64,000 bases of DNA, taken from Boswellia sacra (Eukaryota > Streptophyta > Magnoliopsida > Sapindales > Burseraceae). The notes below the pieces were generated by a model. The model was not told the origin of the DNA. It searched no databases and worked only from the letters and a program-made list of their open reading frames with translations. A program made the position numbers and the translations under genes. The stretch is from the NCBI GenBank assembly GCA_013180625.2, contig SNVD02015981.1, positions 868,001 to 932,000 on the forward strand, in the 5' to 3' direction. Of the stretch, positions 33,860-44,912 are shown one piece after another. Position 1 is the first letter of the stretch, and each line of letters opens with the position of its first letter.

Positions 33860-34745
33860 TATAGAAAGGATCAGGATCCTCTCTTAATCTTTAACTGTTC
33901 CTAACTTTTCCTATATATGTTGACACATGAGAAATAACTATACTTATGATCAGGATCATTTTTTTTTTTCTTTTCATCAACAATAAACGGTGCCATTTCA
34001 CATCGTAAACAATAGGAAAAATAATTCTTCTTGTGCCAGAGCTTTGACATTATGTCTCTTAAGTCTTCTTCCTGCGTGAACATCTGTAACCCTCTGTTTC
34101 TTGAAAAAAAGTTTCCACGGTCACGGTTTACAGTCCTCCTATTCCAAGATAGTCCAGACCTCTTATATGCAAAAAGTCTCAAGTGTGGAATCCCTTCAAT
34201 CCTTTGGCCAGTAACAGGACACTTAGGTGCACTAGCTCTCTTCTTTGCAGTCTGGAATACAAGCTTCCCACCGGGGGTTTTGACAACCTAGCGCTGGTCG
34301 AACTTGGTGGCGTAGCTGTGGTGCTTGCGGTATGTCATATGAGCTTGGAAGGGAAAGGAATGTCGGCTGATGTACAGAAATGGTGTCATCCTGACTTGTT
34401 AAGGATTGTGGGTTTATTGTGAACAAGGGATTGGATAAGGCTTGTGTTAGGGTTTGGAAGAAGGGGACGATGAGGAGAGGCATCATGGTGGAGCGGCAAA
34501 GATTGGTGATGCTGTTGGTTGGTCAAGGTCACAAGATGAAGATGAAGGAGATAATAATAAAAAATTAAAATTGAAAATGAAGACAGAGAGGATATCGTTT
34601 AAAGGTTCTAAGTGGAAAAAAAAAAGTTAGAAAAGCAGATCCTAACCCTTCATCTTCATTTAGTTAAAAGCCATGTGTCATTAGAGTTGAGAAAGGTCAA
34701 GCGAAGATGAGATAAGCAGAGGATCTCAAACCATTTTAAAAACTA
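33860..34745. mobile_element. Possible degenerate inverted-repeat element
   Basis: The left edge GATCAGGATCCTCTCTTAAT and the reversed right edge GATCCTCTGCTTATCTC are partly alike, and TGACACATG appears about 60 bp inside each (33920 and 34670 reversed). Ends are not exact and no target duplication was found. The open frames inside on both strands (33901-34182, 34031-34486) have no recognised domain. Confidence 0.35.
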
Positions 34746-34842
34746 TTCAACTAAATAAAATAGACGCTTGTTCCAAAAAGTTTATCAAATGCAATTAAAT
34801 GGAAAAAGAGGGGGTTGGGGGTGATTTATTTTATAGGGAAAA

Positions 34843-35233
34843 TTTCATTAATCACTCAAAGCTATGGTTTAAGATTATAATGACCTTGCTTTTTTGCAAA
34901 GAGGCAGAAATGACTCCAACGTTAGCTGTCTTCTGTTAAGGTTAGAGAGTTTAGGGAAAATTATTGATTTACCCTTCTGATATAAATTGTAAAATTTTTT
35001 TAGGTGAACACGATTCGAAAGGAAATCTAAGGAAACCTTCTTCTCTTTGCCAAACCTTTCCTTGGAAGTAATTTGCCCAATTTTTTTTATTTAATTTATG
35101 ATACTAGTTAAATTTGTTTTTTTCAAAAAATAAAGATGAAACCTAAATTCCTAAATCTGTAAACAAAATATACTCTCAACCCTAAAAAAATGATAAACCC
35201 TTCTCTCGCTTAGACTATCGCTACCAACACCCT
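34843..35233. mobile_element. Left arm of a MULE-like element
   Basis: AGGGAAAATTTCATTAATCA and the following 'AATGACC' / 'CTGTTAAGGTTAGA' pattern resembles the left arm of the element at 9813. A C-rich interior begins at 35200, is cut by the element at 35234-36750 and seems to resume at 36751-37020. The right arm was not identified. Confidence 0.4.
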
Positions 35234-36750
35234 TAGGGATGGAGCCGGCTTAGGCCTAGAAGGGGCAACTGCCCCTACTGGGTTTTAAAAATATTATCAA
35301 TCCTATGTATACAGATTTGTAAAATCATTATATTGTCCCTGCTTGTAATACTAATTTACTTCTAGACTAATGGCCCAATATAAATTTCAAAGTCCAAGTT
35401 AACCAAAAAACTAAACCCCAAGTTAACTTAGTAGTTAAAGTCCAATATAAATAACAAAATCTAAAGCTCATATATTACAATTTTTCTTTAACAAACAACA
35501 AAGCCCTTAAAGATTTATATTTTTTACTTGAAAAACAAGTTAATTAAAATCTTCATTCTCTCAACCCCAATCTTCATCAACACACGATTTCAAAGCACTC
35601 CATCTAGGCTCCAACAACCAGCACCCAAACTACAGTCCGCTCTCTTCACCTCTTCTTCTCCAAATTCCATTCAACAAAAAACAATTACGCAAATAAAATT
35701 TCTACTTTTAACAGTTAAATATTTTAGTTTTAGTCACTCCCATTATCCTATTTATTATTTATTTGGGAATATTGCTCATTGATTTATTTGGATTTTTTCT
35801 TTAACTTTTCTATTTTGATTATAAATTTATAATATTTTTATCTATTGTGTTTATATTTGAATTTATTGATTAGCATTAGAACAATAGAATTAGACATAGG
35901 TGATAAGCATGTGTTTAACTAAATTTACATTAATTAGTTTATTAGAATTAAAAAATTAAAACAAAATATGCATAGTGTTGAGTTTTCACTTCCATTGTCC
36001 TTTTTTTTTTCTTATTTTTACTCCTTGATTTATTATAGTATTTTCTTGAAATGTTTTATTTTGATTATAATTATATAAAGAGTTAAATGAATTTGGGAAA
36101 TCTAATGGCATAGTATGAAATTTGGACCATCACTAATTCTAGATGTAATCACGTTTTTGGACTACCATTTGAAATTTAATTGGACCATCATTAGTTGTCC
36201 TTGCAATTTGTTTTTATAATAGCTACTTTGTGATGTAGGACAAGCTAAAAATACTTTAAAGATTTTAATTTGTATTAAAATTGGGATTAACATTAAGTTG
36301 TTTGCTTTTTCCTTTTCTTTTCTTTTAAGGTTTTAGACTCTAAAAGCCTTTTTGATTATTCTGTTTCGTAGATTTTAAATATAAATTAATAAATATTAGT
36401 TTCTCCTTCTAATTTTCTTATTTCCATTTTTTTTTCTTCTCTATTTGACTCCTTTCTTTCGAATTTTCAGCTATAAATATTGTGAAGAACCGATTACGAA
36501 ATTATATGAATAACCAATAGATGGATGATAGGTTGATTGTATATATAGAGAAAGATATAGCTAATAGTATTAAAAATGAAACCATTGTACAATACTTTCA
36601 AAATATTAAAAAACATCGTAGACAGTTGTAGTTCAATGAATGTTTTATGAATTTTTATTATATATTCATATTTATGACTTAGGAAAATTCTTATATCTAT
36701 TATTCTTTAACTTATTGCCCCTCCTTGACGAAATTTCTGGCTCCGTCCTG
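35234..36750. mobile_element. hAT-type non-autonomous element
   Basis: Termini are TAGGGATGGAGCCGG on the left and CAGGACGGAGCCAG reading inward from the right, the CAGGGRCGGAGCCAG end seen on many plant hAT (Tip100-like) elements. GGGGCAACTGCCCC (near 35263) and TGCCCCTCC (near 36717) are matching sub-terminal phrases. Flanks AACACCCT and ACCACCTC agree only partly, so the 8-bp duplication is not established. No transposase frame is visible in the AT-rich 1.5 kb. Confidence 0.55.
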
Positions 36751-36849
36751 ACCACCTCTCCCCACCAATCTTTGCCTCTCCAGTAACACACAAACCACCA
36801 TTGTCATTCAAAAACCCCTTCCCAGCAACATCGCCGCCAAGACCAACAC

Positions 36850-37019
36850 CTTTCTCTTAGCCAAAATGCCACCGGGTCCTCCTCGGATTCCCGCTATCAT
36901 CACTACCGGTAGCGTGACCGAGAACGTAAGCGAGAGCGGGAAGATGAGGCAAAAGCAAGGGAGCGTGCACGGCTGGAGAAGTACATGAAGGACAACATAA
37001 AGAGAGCTGAAAGCCATTA
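36850..37019 (+). other. Arg/Glu-rich coding-like fragment, possibly captured host exon
   Basis: In one frame the stretch 36890-37019 reads SDSRYHHYR, a stop, then RDRERKREREDEAKARERAR and LEKYMKDNIKRAESH before a stop. Charged alternating R/E text like this occurs in splicing-related and RNA-helicase N-termini, and its codons are GC-rich compared with the surroundings. It lies inside what appears to be a MULE-like interior, so it may be a captured gene fragment. I cannot name the donor. Confidence 0.35.
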
Positions 37020-37097
37020 AAATTGAAATTGGTGATGATGATGAGGAGGAAATGAATTTTGTGCTTTCCTCTGTTTCTTTGATTTTGATGAGAAGAG

Positions 37098-37098
<1 letters not shown>

Positions 37099-37140
<42 letters not shown>

Positions 37141-37153
37141 GACACACACACAC
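37099..37153. repeat. (AT)n/(AC)n compound microsatellite
   Basis: About 18 AT units followed by a short ACACAC run. Open frames of the MYIYIYIYI type across it are artefacts. Confidence 0.9.
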
Positions 37154-37904
37154 AATTTCTTGTTTCCTTCCTAATTTTAATTTCTCTTTTATATATATAT
37201 AAATTGTGAGATTGAATGAGTTGAGATGAGATGAGAGGAGATGAATGGCTTTTTGTTTTCCTGTGTTCTTGTTTTCGTTTCTGTTTCATTTCTTGCTACA
37301 AATCAATTCCTGGTGCTCCAAAACGCCAATACATCTTTTATTCTTTTTTTTTATTTTAAAATTTCAATTTTCAAAGTTAAATTATTTACTATGCACATGT
37401 TATAACAAATTGAGTTGGTGTCAAGATGGTAGTTCAAGGCATTTCGATCTCAACTGCTTGAGTTGAAATCCTATGAATAAAAATATTTTTGAACTTTCAA
37501 GTATTAATTACTTCAAGGAGATGTTATAATATTTATTTGATAATGTTATTGGCATGGACAATATCAACTCTTCGATTTTAGATAGAAAAATTGATAATAT
37601 TTACAATGAAAATTAGACAAGAAAAGACAAAAGGGGGCCTGTGAGACACTTTTCATACTGTAGAGTTCTCTTAACTTCGTATGGCATTTGTATTATCATA
37701 TGATTTTTCTTTTTTAGAATAAATAATGGTTTTGGTTTTGATTTATATGAATTTGTTTAGTTAATCGGATGATGTGCTTTTTTTTTAAAAAAAAAATAAT
37801 GGTTTGTCATAGTAAAATTTGAACAAATTTTATTGTTGCTCAACACATGTTAGATATCTGATTTTCTATTTCCTTTTATCTAAAAGTTGAATTGGGGTTT
37901 TATT
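37154..37904. other. AT-rich intergenic DNA
   Basis: No gene. Near 37410-37470 the phrase GAGTTGGTGTCAAGATGGTAG is tRNA-promoter-like but too weak to call a SINE. Confidence 0.35.
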
Positions 37905-38360
37905 TTTCAAGTCTTTGGACAATAAAAGTAACTAAATTGGTACTATTCTAGGCGAAATCATCATATGCATGATTATCCGCCTTTCTTGTTTTCCTTGATG
38001 CATTTTGTTCAGTTATTTCATATGGCTGTCGTTTACAAATTCCAACAAGGCTTAAGATGACAAATGAGGAGAAGAACTATCAAAAATGGACTTGCATTAG
38101 CTTCAACTTCAAAATCGGTTTTGGATCATTGTTCTCTAATAGTTACCTGCTGATAGTTTAAGTGCCCAGCAGTATATCCTCAACCAAAAGAATAAAACAA
38201 AAAATAAAAGAAGACCAGAGAAAAGAATATGTGCATTATATGCAGTAAAAGTGTAAAGCTCGGCAGGTAATATATGCTTTCAACTTTATTCGTATATTGT
38301 TCTTAAATGTGTAAAATTATACTGGGGATGTAGTTAATACTCAATTGAGCACAATAGGAC
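37905..38360 (+). pseudogene. ML gene last-exon duplicate B
   Basis: It matches the ML gene from late intron 3 (CATATGCATGATTATC, CATTTTGTTCAGTTATTTCA) through exon 4 (38041-38150: AGGCTTAAGATGACAA, CTTCAACTTCAAAATCGG) into the 3' flank. The splice-acceptor region reads TTTACAAATTCC rather than TTTACAGGGGTC, so the AG is lost, and the reading frame is shifted. It has no upstream exons and no transposon inside. Confidence 0.8.
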
Positions 38361-38379
38361 TCGTATCTGCTTAAAATAT

Positions 38380-38995
38380 TAGTTAGCCATTTTAAACCAT
38401 TCTTGCAACTCATGTAAACTTGTAATTAACATCAAACAGTGGACTTTGTTACTTATGTCATCATCACTAGTAGAAAATAGTGTTTGAAACTTGCAACATT
38501 GTAATCCAAGTCTAGTCAAAGTTGTAACAATGAATATAGAAGTTATAGCGTAAATATGAGCATTATAAAATTGAATTTTCAACTTGCACTCAACTTTAAC
38601 TTGTAACAACTAATGATTAACTTGTCACTTATAATTTGAATTGGTAACAAATAAAAGTTATAACAAATCTAATCAAATTTGTAACACGACACATATATAT
38701 TATAAAATTAATTGTCAAATTTTGCAACCAATTTAAACTTGTACAACAAATGATAAATTGTTAACAAATATCTTGAAACTTGTACGAAATCTAATTAATC
38801 CAAGCTATAATGATATGGACATGGAAGTTGTAACTTGACACATAAATATTAAATATTGCAATTAATTATTCAATTTGCAACCTACCAATGTGAACATGTC
38901 ATAATGAACAATGAATTTGCAACACATAACAGTAATTGGTAACAACTAATATGAAACTTGTAGTAAGATAACATTAAAATTGTCACTAAATTAAA
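38380..38995. repeat. Degenerate repeats of the phrase AACTTGTAAC
   Basis: Units like AACTTGTAAC, AATTTGTAACA, GTAACAAATNAAA and CAACTAATGA recur many times with irregular spacing through ~600 bp, on one strand. This could be decayed tandem DNA or the body of a non-coding transposon such as a Helitron; I saw no ends. Confidence 0.5.
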
Positions 38996-39735
38996 AAGAT
39001 TGTTTTGCAATGTGTGCTCTGAGCGGAGCCCCACTGCCTCACACATCATCCAGCTCCTTGCGCCGCTTATCATCAACTCCTTACCCGCATGCTGCAAGCC
39101 AAGCCGTTTCAAAGCCAAGCATCACATGTGGAATTAAAGTAGATGAGAGAATGAAAGCAGCACTTGAGTGGCAAGAGTGGAAGTAATTGGATGCAAAGAG
39201 TGGCATTTCCTGGCATGCCATGTGTTTATACGGTGTCAACTTGTTTTTGGCTATGAAACTATAAATTTGGAATTTGAGCCTCCAAACCGAATGTACATAT
39301 TGAATTGACAGCTTCTCTCAAGCATTAAATGATTTGTTCTTACATTTTTACATTTTGACAATTATACCCTTTAGATTATTTATATAAAAATTGTCAATTA
39401 TTATAAATGATTATAAAAAAAACTGTGAAGTTATTAGTTTAAAATTTAAAATTTTAAGAAATTTATTAGCCAAAAACATTCATAACATGGAAGATGAGTT
39501 GAGCTTTTGTTTTTTAAATCTTAGGAGAAGTAAACATAATTAAATTTTAAAAATTTTACAATAATGAGCAAAGATCTCCTAATCTAAAGTATTAAACTTC
39601 AAGACTTCTCAGTGGATAGATTGTTGCTAATAATGTAAATAGTAAAACAAGTTATTCATCTAATCAACTCACGTTGTGATCCAAGAAAGTCATGAGTTAG
39701 GTACAAGAAAGTCATGAGTTAGGTACTTAGGGTCA
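38996..39735. other. Intergenic DNA
   Basis: A GC-richer patch (39015-39120) encodes a minus-strand frame that I do not recognise. The rest is AT-rich. Confidence 0.4.
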
Positions 39736-39886
39736 TTTGGCACGAAGGGTAGGAATCTTGAAAATGGGATTCATATTCCTACTAATGTAAAAGATAGGAA
39801 TTTGATGTCTGGGAAAGAAGATTATTATGTTTGGTTAGTCTTATGCTTAATTTCTATTAGAATTAGATTCCTAGGGATCTAATTAT
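39736..39886. mobile_element. MITE-like insert at the broken 5' end of NB-ARC pseudogene 2
   Basis: GGTCATTTGGCACGAAGGGT followed by AGGAATCTTGAAAATGGGAT, and later GATTCCTAGGGATC, is typical of plant MITE arms (repeated AGGAAT/ATTCCT in opposite senses). The NB-ARC homology starts abruptly right after it, so the gene's first ~85 codons are missing here. Confidence 0.4.
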
Positions 39887-41235
39887 TGTCAGCAAGGCAA
39901 ACTGATAAGTTCAATAATTTCAACAAGTTTGTTTCCATTGTCATTGGAAGCGAGATAGCAGAGTACAAGTTGAAAAATGAGTTCAAGCAGATGAAGATTA
40001 AGATCCAAGAAGTTATTTCCAAACGGGAAGCAAGCCGCTATAGTTACAATGCTCCCATCGCGAGCATCCCAAGCGAGGCCGCAGTGGATTTAGAGTATGG
40101 TGTTGATAGGAGCCATATACAAGGTTAACAGATGTCAGCAGCGAAGCAGGCAATGACCGCTTTGTGATTTCAATTGTGGGCGTAGGAGGAATAGGCAAGA
40201 CAGCTCTTGCAAGACGAATTTTTCATGACACTGTCATCCCTCATCATTTTCCAGCTCGAGCTTGGGTGACAGTTTCTTGGCTATCTTCCGTACGAGAAGT
40301 TTTGCGAAGCATAACCGAACAAGTTAAAGAGGAGTTTGAAAGAGCAGAGTGGCATTAGAAGGCCAAAAATTTGGTCGGGAAGTTTCGCGATTTCTTAGGT
40401 TCCAAGAGGTATCTCACAGTTCTTGATGAGGTTCGGACAGACATGACATGGGATGCTTTAAAGGGTGCTTTCCCAGACAAATTAAACGGGAGAGTAGAAT
40501 ATTGATTACCACGCGAATCAAAGATATTGCAATACGTGCTAGTCCAAGCAGTCGTCTTGAAATGCGGTCACTAAGTGAGGAAGAAGGCTGGGATTTTCTC
40601 AAAGCCAAGGTACATGTCCCTGATGGTTTTGAAGAAATTGGCAAAGAAATTGTGAGAAGATGCATGGGTTTCCGCGTTTGCTTTCAATAGCAGGAGCTTT
40701 ACTGTCTGGGGGAGATCATGAAACTGGTGAGCACTGGGCAAACGCGCTAAAACATGATCAAAAATGCCTGTACGAGGACTTGAACAGAACTGGTAATTTG
40801 TTACCATTAAATTTCAAGCGATGTCTATACTACCTTGCACTCCTTCTGAAAGGCTACCTCATCCCTGCGAAGAAATTGATTGATTATTGGGTTGAAGAGG
40901 GTTTGATACGAGGACAAGGAATTTATGAATAACCTCCAGAATCAATTGGGGAAATGTAAAAAAGTTAATGGAGCACAATATGATTGGTGTGGTGGAAAGG
41001 AGCCCTGATGGCGGAGTCGAAACCTGTCTCATGCATGATGGCCTGAGAGATTTTTGGGAGGGAAAAGCTAAGAAGCAATTAGCAAATATAAGTCATCCTC
41101 AAGTGAATTCGTGGTCTGCAACTTATTAATTATATTTTTGGCAATAGAAATGACGACCGTTGTGATTTCCGGTCTACTTTCAGAAGGTTATTGAAGATGA
41201 TTGTTGTTTAAAGTGGCTATCAAGACACCCTTGCA
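39887..41235 (+). pseudogene. NB-ARC resistance-like pseudogene 2
   Basis: Begins in the coiled-coil region (FVSIVIGSEIAEYKLKNE), then the P-loop GVGGIGKTALARRIF (40180-40220), RNBS-A FPARAWVTVSW, kinase 2 as YLTVLDEVR (the second Asp is Glu), RNBS-B LITTRIKDIA, RNBS-C RSLSEEEGWDFL, CMGF plus a one-base loss where GLPL should be, RNBS-D LNFKRCLYYLALL, a winged-helix part IPAKKLIDYWVEEGLIRGQG and an MHD as LMHDGLRDFW. Stops or frameshifts lie near 40128, 40356, 40500, 40672, 40932 and 40958. It lacks its 5' end and any LRR. The 3' end and flank match those of the 43272 gene. Confidence 0.85.
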
Positions 41236-43171
41236 TCGCAACTTCCCTAGTGAAGAAAATAACTGGTGATTTTCATTTTTACCTTTTTCATGAAATAAGT
41301 TAATTAGCAGCATTTGCCTAGCTGGCTAATGGATTTTACAGTTACTCTCTTTTATACGAATCAAGTCAGCTTTTTTTTTTTTTTTTTGATCAACTGGCCG
41401 TAATTTTCTATACACGTTAGGTGATGATAATTAAGTTGATGATATGTTTGCTTTGATGATTGTCTATTGTCCTGGCAAGATTATTTCCTTTGCAATAAAT
41501 ATGGTTGCTCGTTTGTCTCAATAATTATACAGTATTTTTTTTTCCACTTCTAAATGCAATAATTCCTTTGAGGTAGTATAAAAATGCATTTGTAAATAAA
41601 GTTCGATTTAATTATTTAATAAGGGGTTTTTTTATTTAATCCAATTTTGTGGTGGTTTAATTTTTCAAATAGAACACATTGAAGAATATTTTTTTTTCAA
41701 AAAATATCTTGTTATTTATTGGTAAAATAATGCAACATCTTTACAAACCCATGAAATCCAAATGATTAAATATTTTATTATTTAATCAAGAGTGATGCTA
41801 CTCCTATAAACTAATTATATGAACTGATGTGGTATTGTTACATAATCACTACATTATTTAGTTTATATAATTAATTTGTAATAGTAGTATTACTTTTTAT
41901 TAATGATAACAGATCTTTTGACATAAAATTTTAACACAATAGATTGAAATAAATTTTAATAATTGATCTCACCTAATCCATGATTGAGATGGTTGATATT
42001 TGATAAGGTGACATCGTTAAATATAGCTTATTGACTTTAATATCAACAATTTAATTAGATGAAATTGCCTAGTATATTGTTAAGGTTGAGATAGTTGGAT
42101 TCCCCATGGAAATTCTTGGTTTCTTGTACAAGTAATACTTGTGAATGCAATAAATTAAAATGATACATATAATACGTGTAAATTGACTAAACCATATGTG
42201 TTAAAAAATTTATTGAAAATTAAAAATTGATCACTCTGATAAAATTTACATCTATTTAGGTAATTTGTAAACGTTTAATTCTTGAAAAATATGATTGTAA
42301 ATCAATTTTTGTACTAGATTTAAAAAACTATAAAAGTAAATTTTCCAACTAAATTACTTGTGAGGGAAAAATTTTTCCTAGAGGAAGAGATGCTCTGTCA
42401 AGGATTCACAATGAAAACCTCCTATTTGTCTCTCTGAAAGTAAATTGCTTCACTCTTGTGTCAAGATTAATAATCAATTGAATTTAACTTTTTGAACAGT
42501 TTTTAATTCAATTTAAACTATTCATTATTCAAATATATAATTAATTTTTTATTCTTAATTATGATCTTAATGTTAAAAGATCATGATGAAAATATCAAAT
42601 GAGATTATTAGAAAAGCCAGTCGAAAGAGAATTTAATTGTAAGGTAATTTTAAATAAATGGTGTATTAAAGTAATATAAAATTTTATTAAAAGAAGGGTG
42701 TTTAAAATATTAATATTATTGGTGTCAACAACCCTACTATATTTTTTTTTTGTTCTTAATTTGTTTTTTCTCGTGTCACGTGTACTATGAAGTTCCTAAA
42801 TCTTAGGACATCGTTGTAAATATCTTCCTAAACTATGTACAAATTATAATCCGCGATAGTTCATAATAAGTTAGGTAACCGGTACTTGTCAAAGATTTTG
42901 ACTATATGTTTTGTTTTTTGTCTCTTTTCTTACTGACCCGGGTCTCCTCTTAACATAACAAAGTCAATGTCAAGTGTGATTCACGCAATAATTTAAAATT
43001 AATATTATACTATTTAAATACAAAAGCTAAGACACAAACTTTACTAAATTATCAGACATTTCAACTATAAAGTATCGTAAATTCGTAGTAAAATTCATTC
43101 CCCATTCACATCTACTTTTTCTTCTCATTTATTTCTCCCTGGACTTCTCATCCACAGTACTTCCAGAGCAT
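41236..43171. other. AT-rich intergenic DNA
   Basis: Nearly 2 kb with poly-T tracts and no recognisable gene. The part next to 41236 is the 3' flank homologous to that of the 43272 gene. A trace of the 31448 block lies near 42978. Confidence 0.5.
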
Positions 43172-43180
43172 TATATATAG
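43172..43180 (+). promoter_or_regulatory. TATA box of the NB-ARC gene
   Basis: TATATATAG is preceded by a GC-balanced segment and lies about 95 bp upstream of the start codon at 43272, a normal distance for a short plant 5' UTR. Confidence 0.5.
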
Positions 43181-43271
43181 AATGTAGAACACATAGTACA
43201 ACTCACTACTTGTTGCTTACGATTTTGCATATTTTCATTGCGTGAGCATATTTCTTCTTGAGCCTTGGGTT

Positions 43272-44912
43272 ATGGCATCATTTCGTGCTGGTGGGTTCAC
43301 GGCACCACTGCCCGGAGGAAGATCACGATTCAAATATCATAATCTTGGTAGAGTTCTCCCAGAAGGCGGATCTAGAGATCAACTTGATGCACTGGAAGAA
43401 GACTTGACAGCCTTGAGTGACACACTGAGAGTTGCAGTAGGAATGGGATGCTCAGATGAGTATCTTGCGGACGAGATGGGACAGATTGTCAGCATGGCTG
43501 ACGCTTTAATCGATAAAAGGCAACGTGATGAGCTCAGTAATGTCAAAAAGTTTGTTTCCATTGTAATTGGTAGCGAGATAGCAGAGTACAAGCTGAAAAA
43601 TGAGTTCAAGCAGATGAGGATTAAGATCCGAGAAGTTATTTCCAAATGGGAAGCAAGCCGCTTTCGTTATAATGCTCCCATCGCGAGAACACCAAGCGAG
43701 GCTGCAGTGGATTTAGAGTATGGTGTTGATAAGAGCGACATACAGTCAATGTTAACGGATGTCAGCAGTGAAGCTGGCAAGGCCCGCTCCGTGATTTCAA
43801 TTGTGGGTGTAGGAGGAGCAGGGAAGACAACTCTCGCAAGACGCATTTTTAACAATAGTGTCATCGCCAATCATTTTCCTGCTCGAGCCTGGGTGACGGT
43901 TCCTTGGCTATTTTCAGTAGAGGAAGTTTTTTGGAGCATAGCGGAACAAGTTAAAGAGGAGTTCGAAAGAACAGAGTGGGATTGGAAGGCTAAAAATTTG
44001 ATCCACAAGCTTCGAGATTTCTTGGCTACCAGGAGGTATCTCATAGTTCTTGATGATGTGCGGACAACAATAACCTGGGATGCTTTAGAGGCCGCTTTCC
44101 CTGACAAATCGAACGGGAGTAGGATATTGATTACTACTCGAATCAATGATGTTGCAGCACATGCTAGTCCAAGTACTAGTCGTTTCGAACTGCGTTCACT
44201 TAGCGATGAAGAAGGCTGGGATGTTCTCAAATCCAAGGTACGTGTTCCTGATGGATTAGAAGAAGTTGGCAAAGAAATTGTGAGAAGATGCATGGGTTTC
44301 CCGCGTTTGATTTCAATAGCAGGAGCTTTATTATCAGGGGGAGATCATGAGAGTAGTGAGCACTGGTCGAGCGTCCTAAACTGGCTCAAACAAGACCAAG
44401 AGTCCCGGTACCAGGACTTGAACAAAACTGGTAATCTCTTGCCATTATATTTAAAGCGATGTCTATACTACTCTGCACTCCTTCCGGCAGGCTACAGGTA
44501 CAGCATCTGCGCCAGCAGATTGACAAGGAAACAAGGTAACCAAGAACCTCCGGAGTCAATTGCTGAAGAGTACTTAACAAAGTTAATGGAGCACAACATG
44601 ATTGCTGTGGTGGAAAGGAACCCTGACGGTAGAGTCAAAACCTGTCGAATTCATGATGGTCTAAGGGAATTTTGGGTGGAAAAAGCTAGGAAATCAAAAT
44701 TTTCCATGATTAATTACATCGAAGCAATCAAATCTAATTCATCCTCAGGTGATCTTCATGATAAAAAGGACGTTAGCTACTCTAATATTTTTGGAAGTAA
44801 CAGAGACAACGTGTTCTTCTTTTTGGTCCACTCTAAACAGATTGTTGCTGATTATTGTTTAACGTGGCTACCAACACTCTGGCATCGCTCCTTCGACCAA
44901 TCAAGAAAATAA
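43272..44912 (+). CDS. CC-NB-ARC protein without leucine-rich repeats
   Basis: One 546-residue frame with no stop, starting at the first ATG of the frame (MASFRAGGFTAPLPGG). Residues 30-130 form a coiled-coil-like N-terminus. NB-ARC motifs: P-loop GVGGAGKTT (179-187), RNBS-A FPARAWVTV (202-210), kinase 2 LIVLDDVR (257-264), RNBS-B SRILITTR (283-290), RNBS-C ELRSLSDEEGWDVLK (306-320), a weak GLPL as GFPRLISIAG (342-351), RNBS-D LYLKRCLYYSALLPAGY (392-408), MHD as IHD (460-462). AWV in RNBS-A marks the CNL type. Oddities: kinase 2 ends in R where CNLs usually have W; the winged-helix region after residue 408 has a short insertion and lost residues compared with pseudogene 2; the protein ends about 85 residues after the MHD with no LRR. 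The family senses pathogen effectors and triggers cell death. This form may be a helper, decoy or dying copy; expression is unknown. Confidence 0.8.
   Translation: MASFRAGGFTAPLPGGRSRFKYHNLGRVLPEGGSRDQLDALEEDLTALSDTLRVAVGMGCSDEYLADEMGQIVSMADALIDKRQRDELSNVKKFVSIVIGSEIAEYKLKNEFKQMRIKIREVISKWEASRFRYNAPIARTPSEAAVDLEYGVDKSDIQSMLTDVSSEAGKARSVISIVGVGGAGKTTLARRIFNNSVIANHFPARAWVTVPWLFSVEEVFWSIAEQVKEEFERTEWDWKAKNLIHKLRDFLATRRYLIVLDDVRTTITWDALEAAFPDKSNGSRILITTRINDVAAHASPSTSRFELRSLSDEEGWDVLKSKVRVPDGLEEVGKEIVRRCMGFPRLISIAGALLSGGDHESSEHWSSVLNWLKQDQESRYQDLNKTGNLLPLYLKRCLYYSALLPAGYRYSICASRLTRKQGNQEPPESIAEEYLTKLMEHNMIAVVERNPDGRVKTCRIHDGLREFWVEKARKSKFSMINYIEAIKSNSSSGDLHDKKDVSYSNIFGSNRDNVFFFLVHSKQIVADYCLTWLPTLWHRSFDQSRK

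Noticed and set aside
36808..37289. Minus-strand frames rich in Tyr-Ile repeats
   Set aside because: They are translations of the AT microsatellite.
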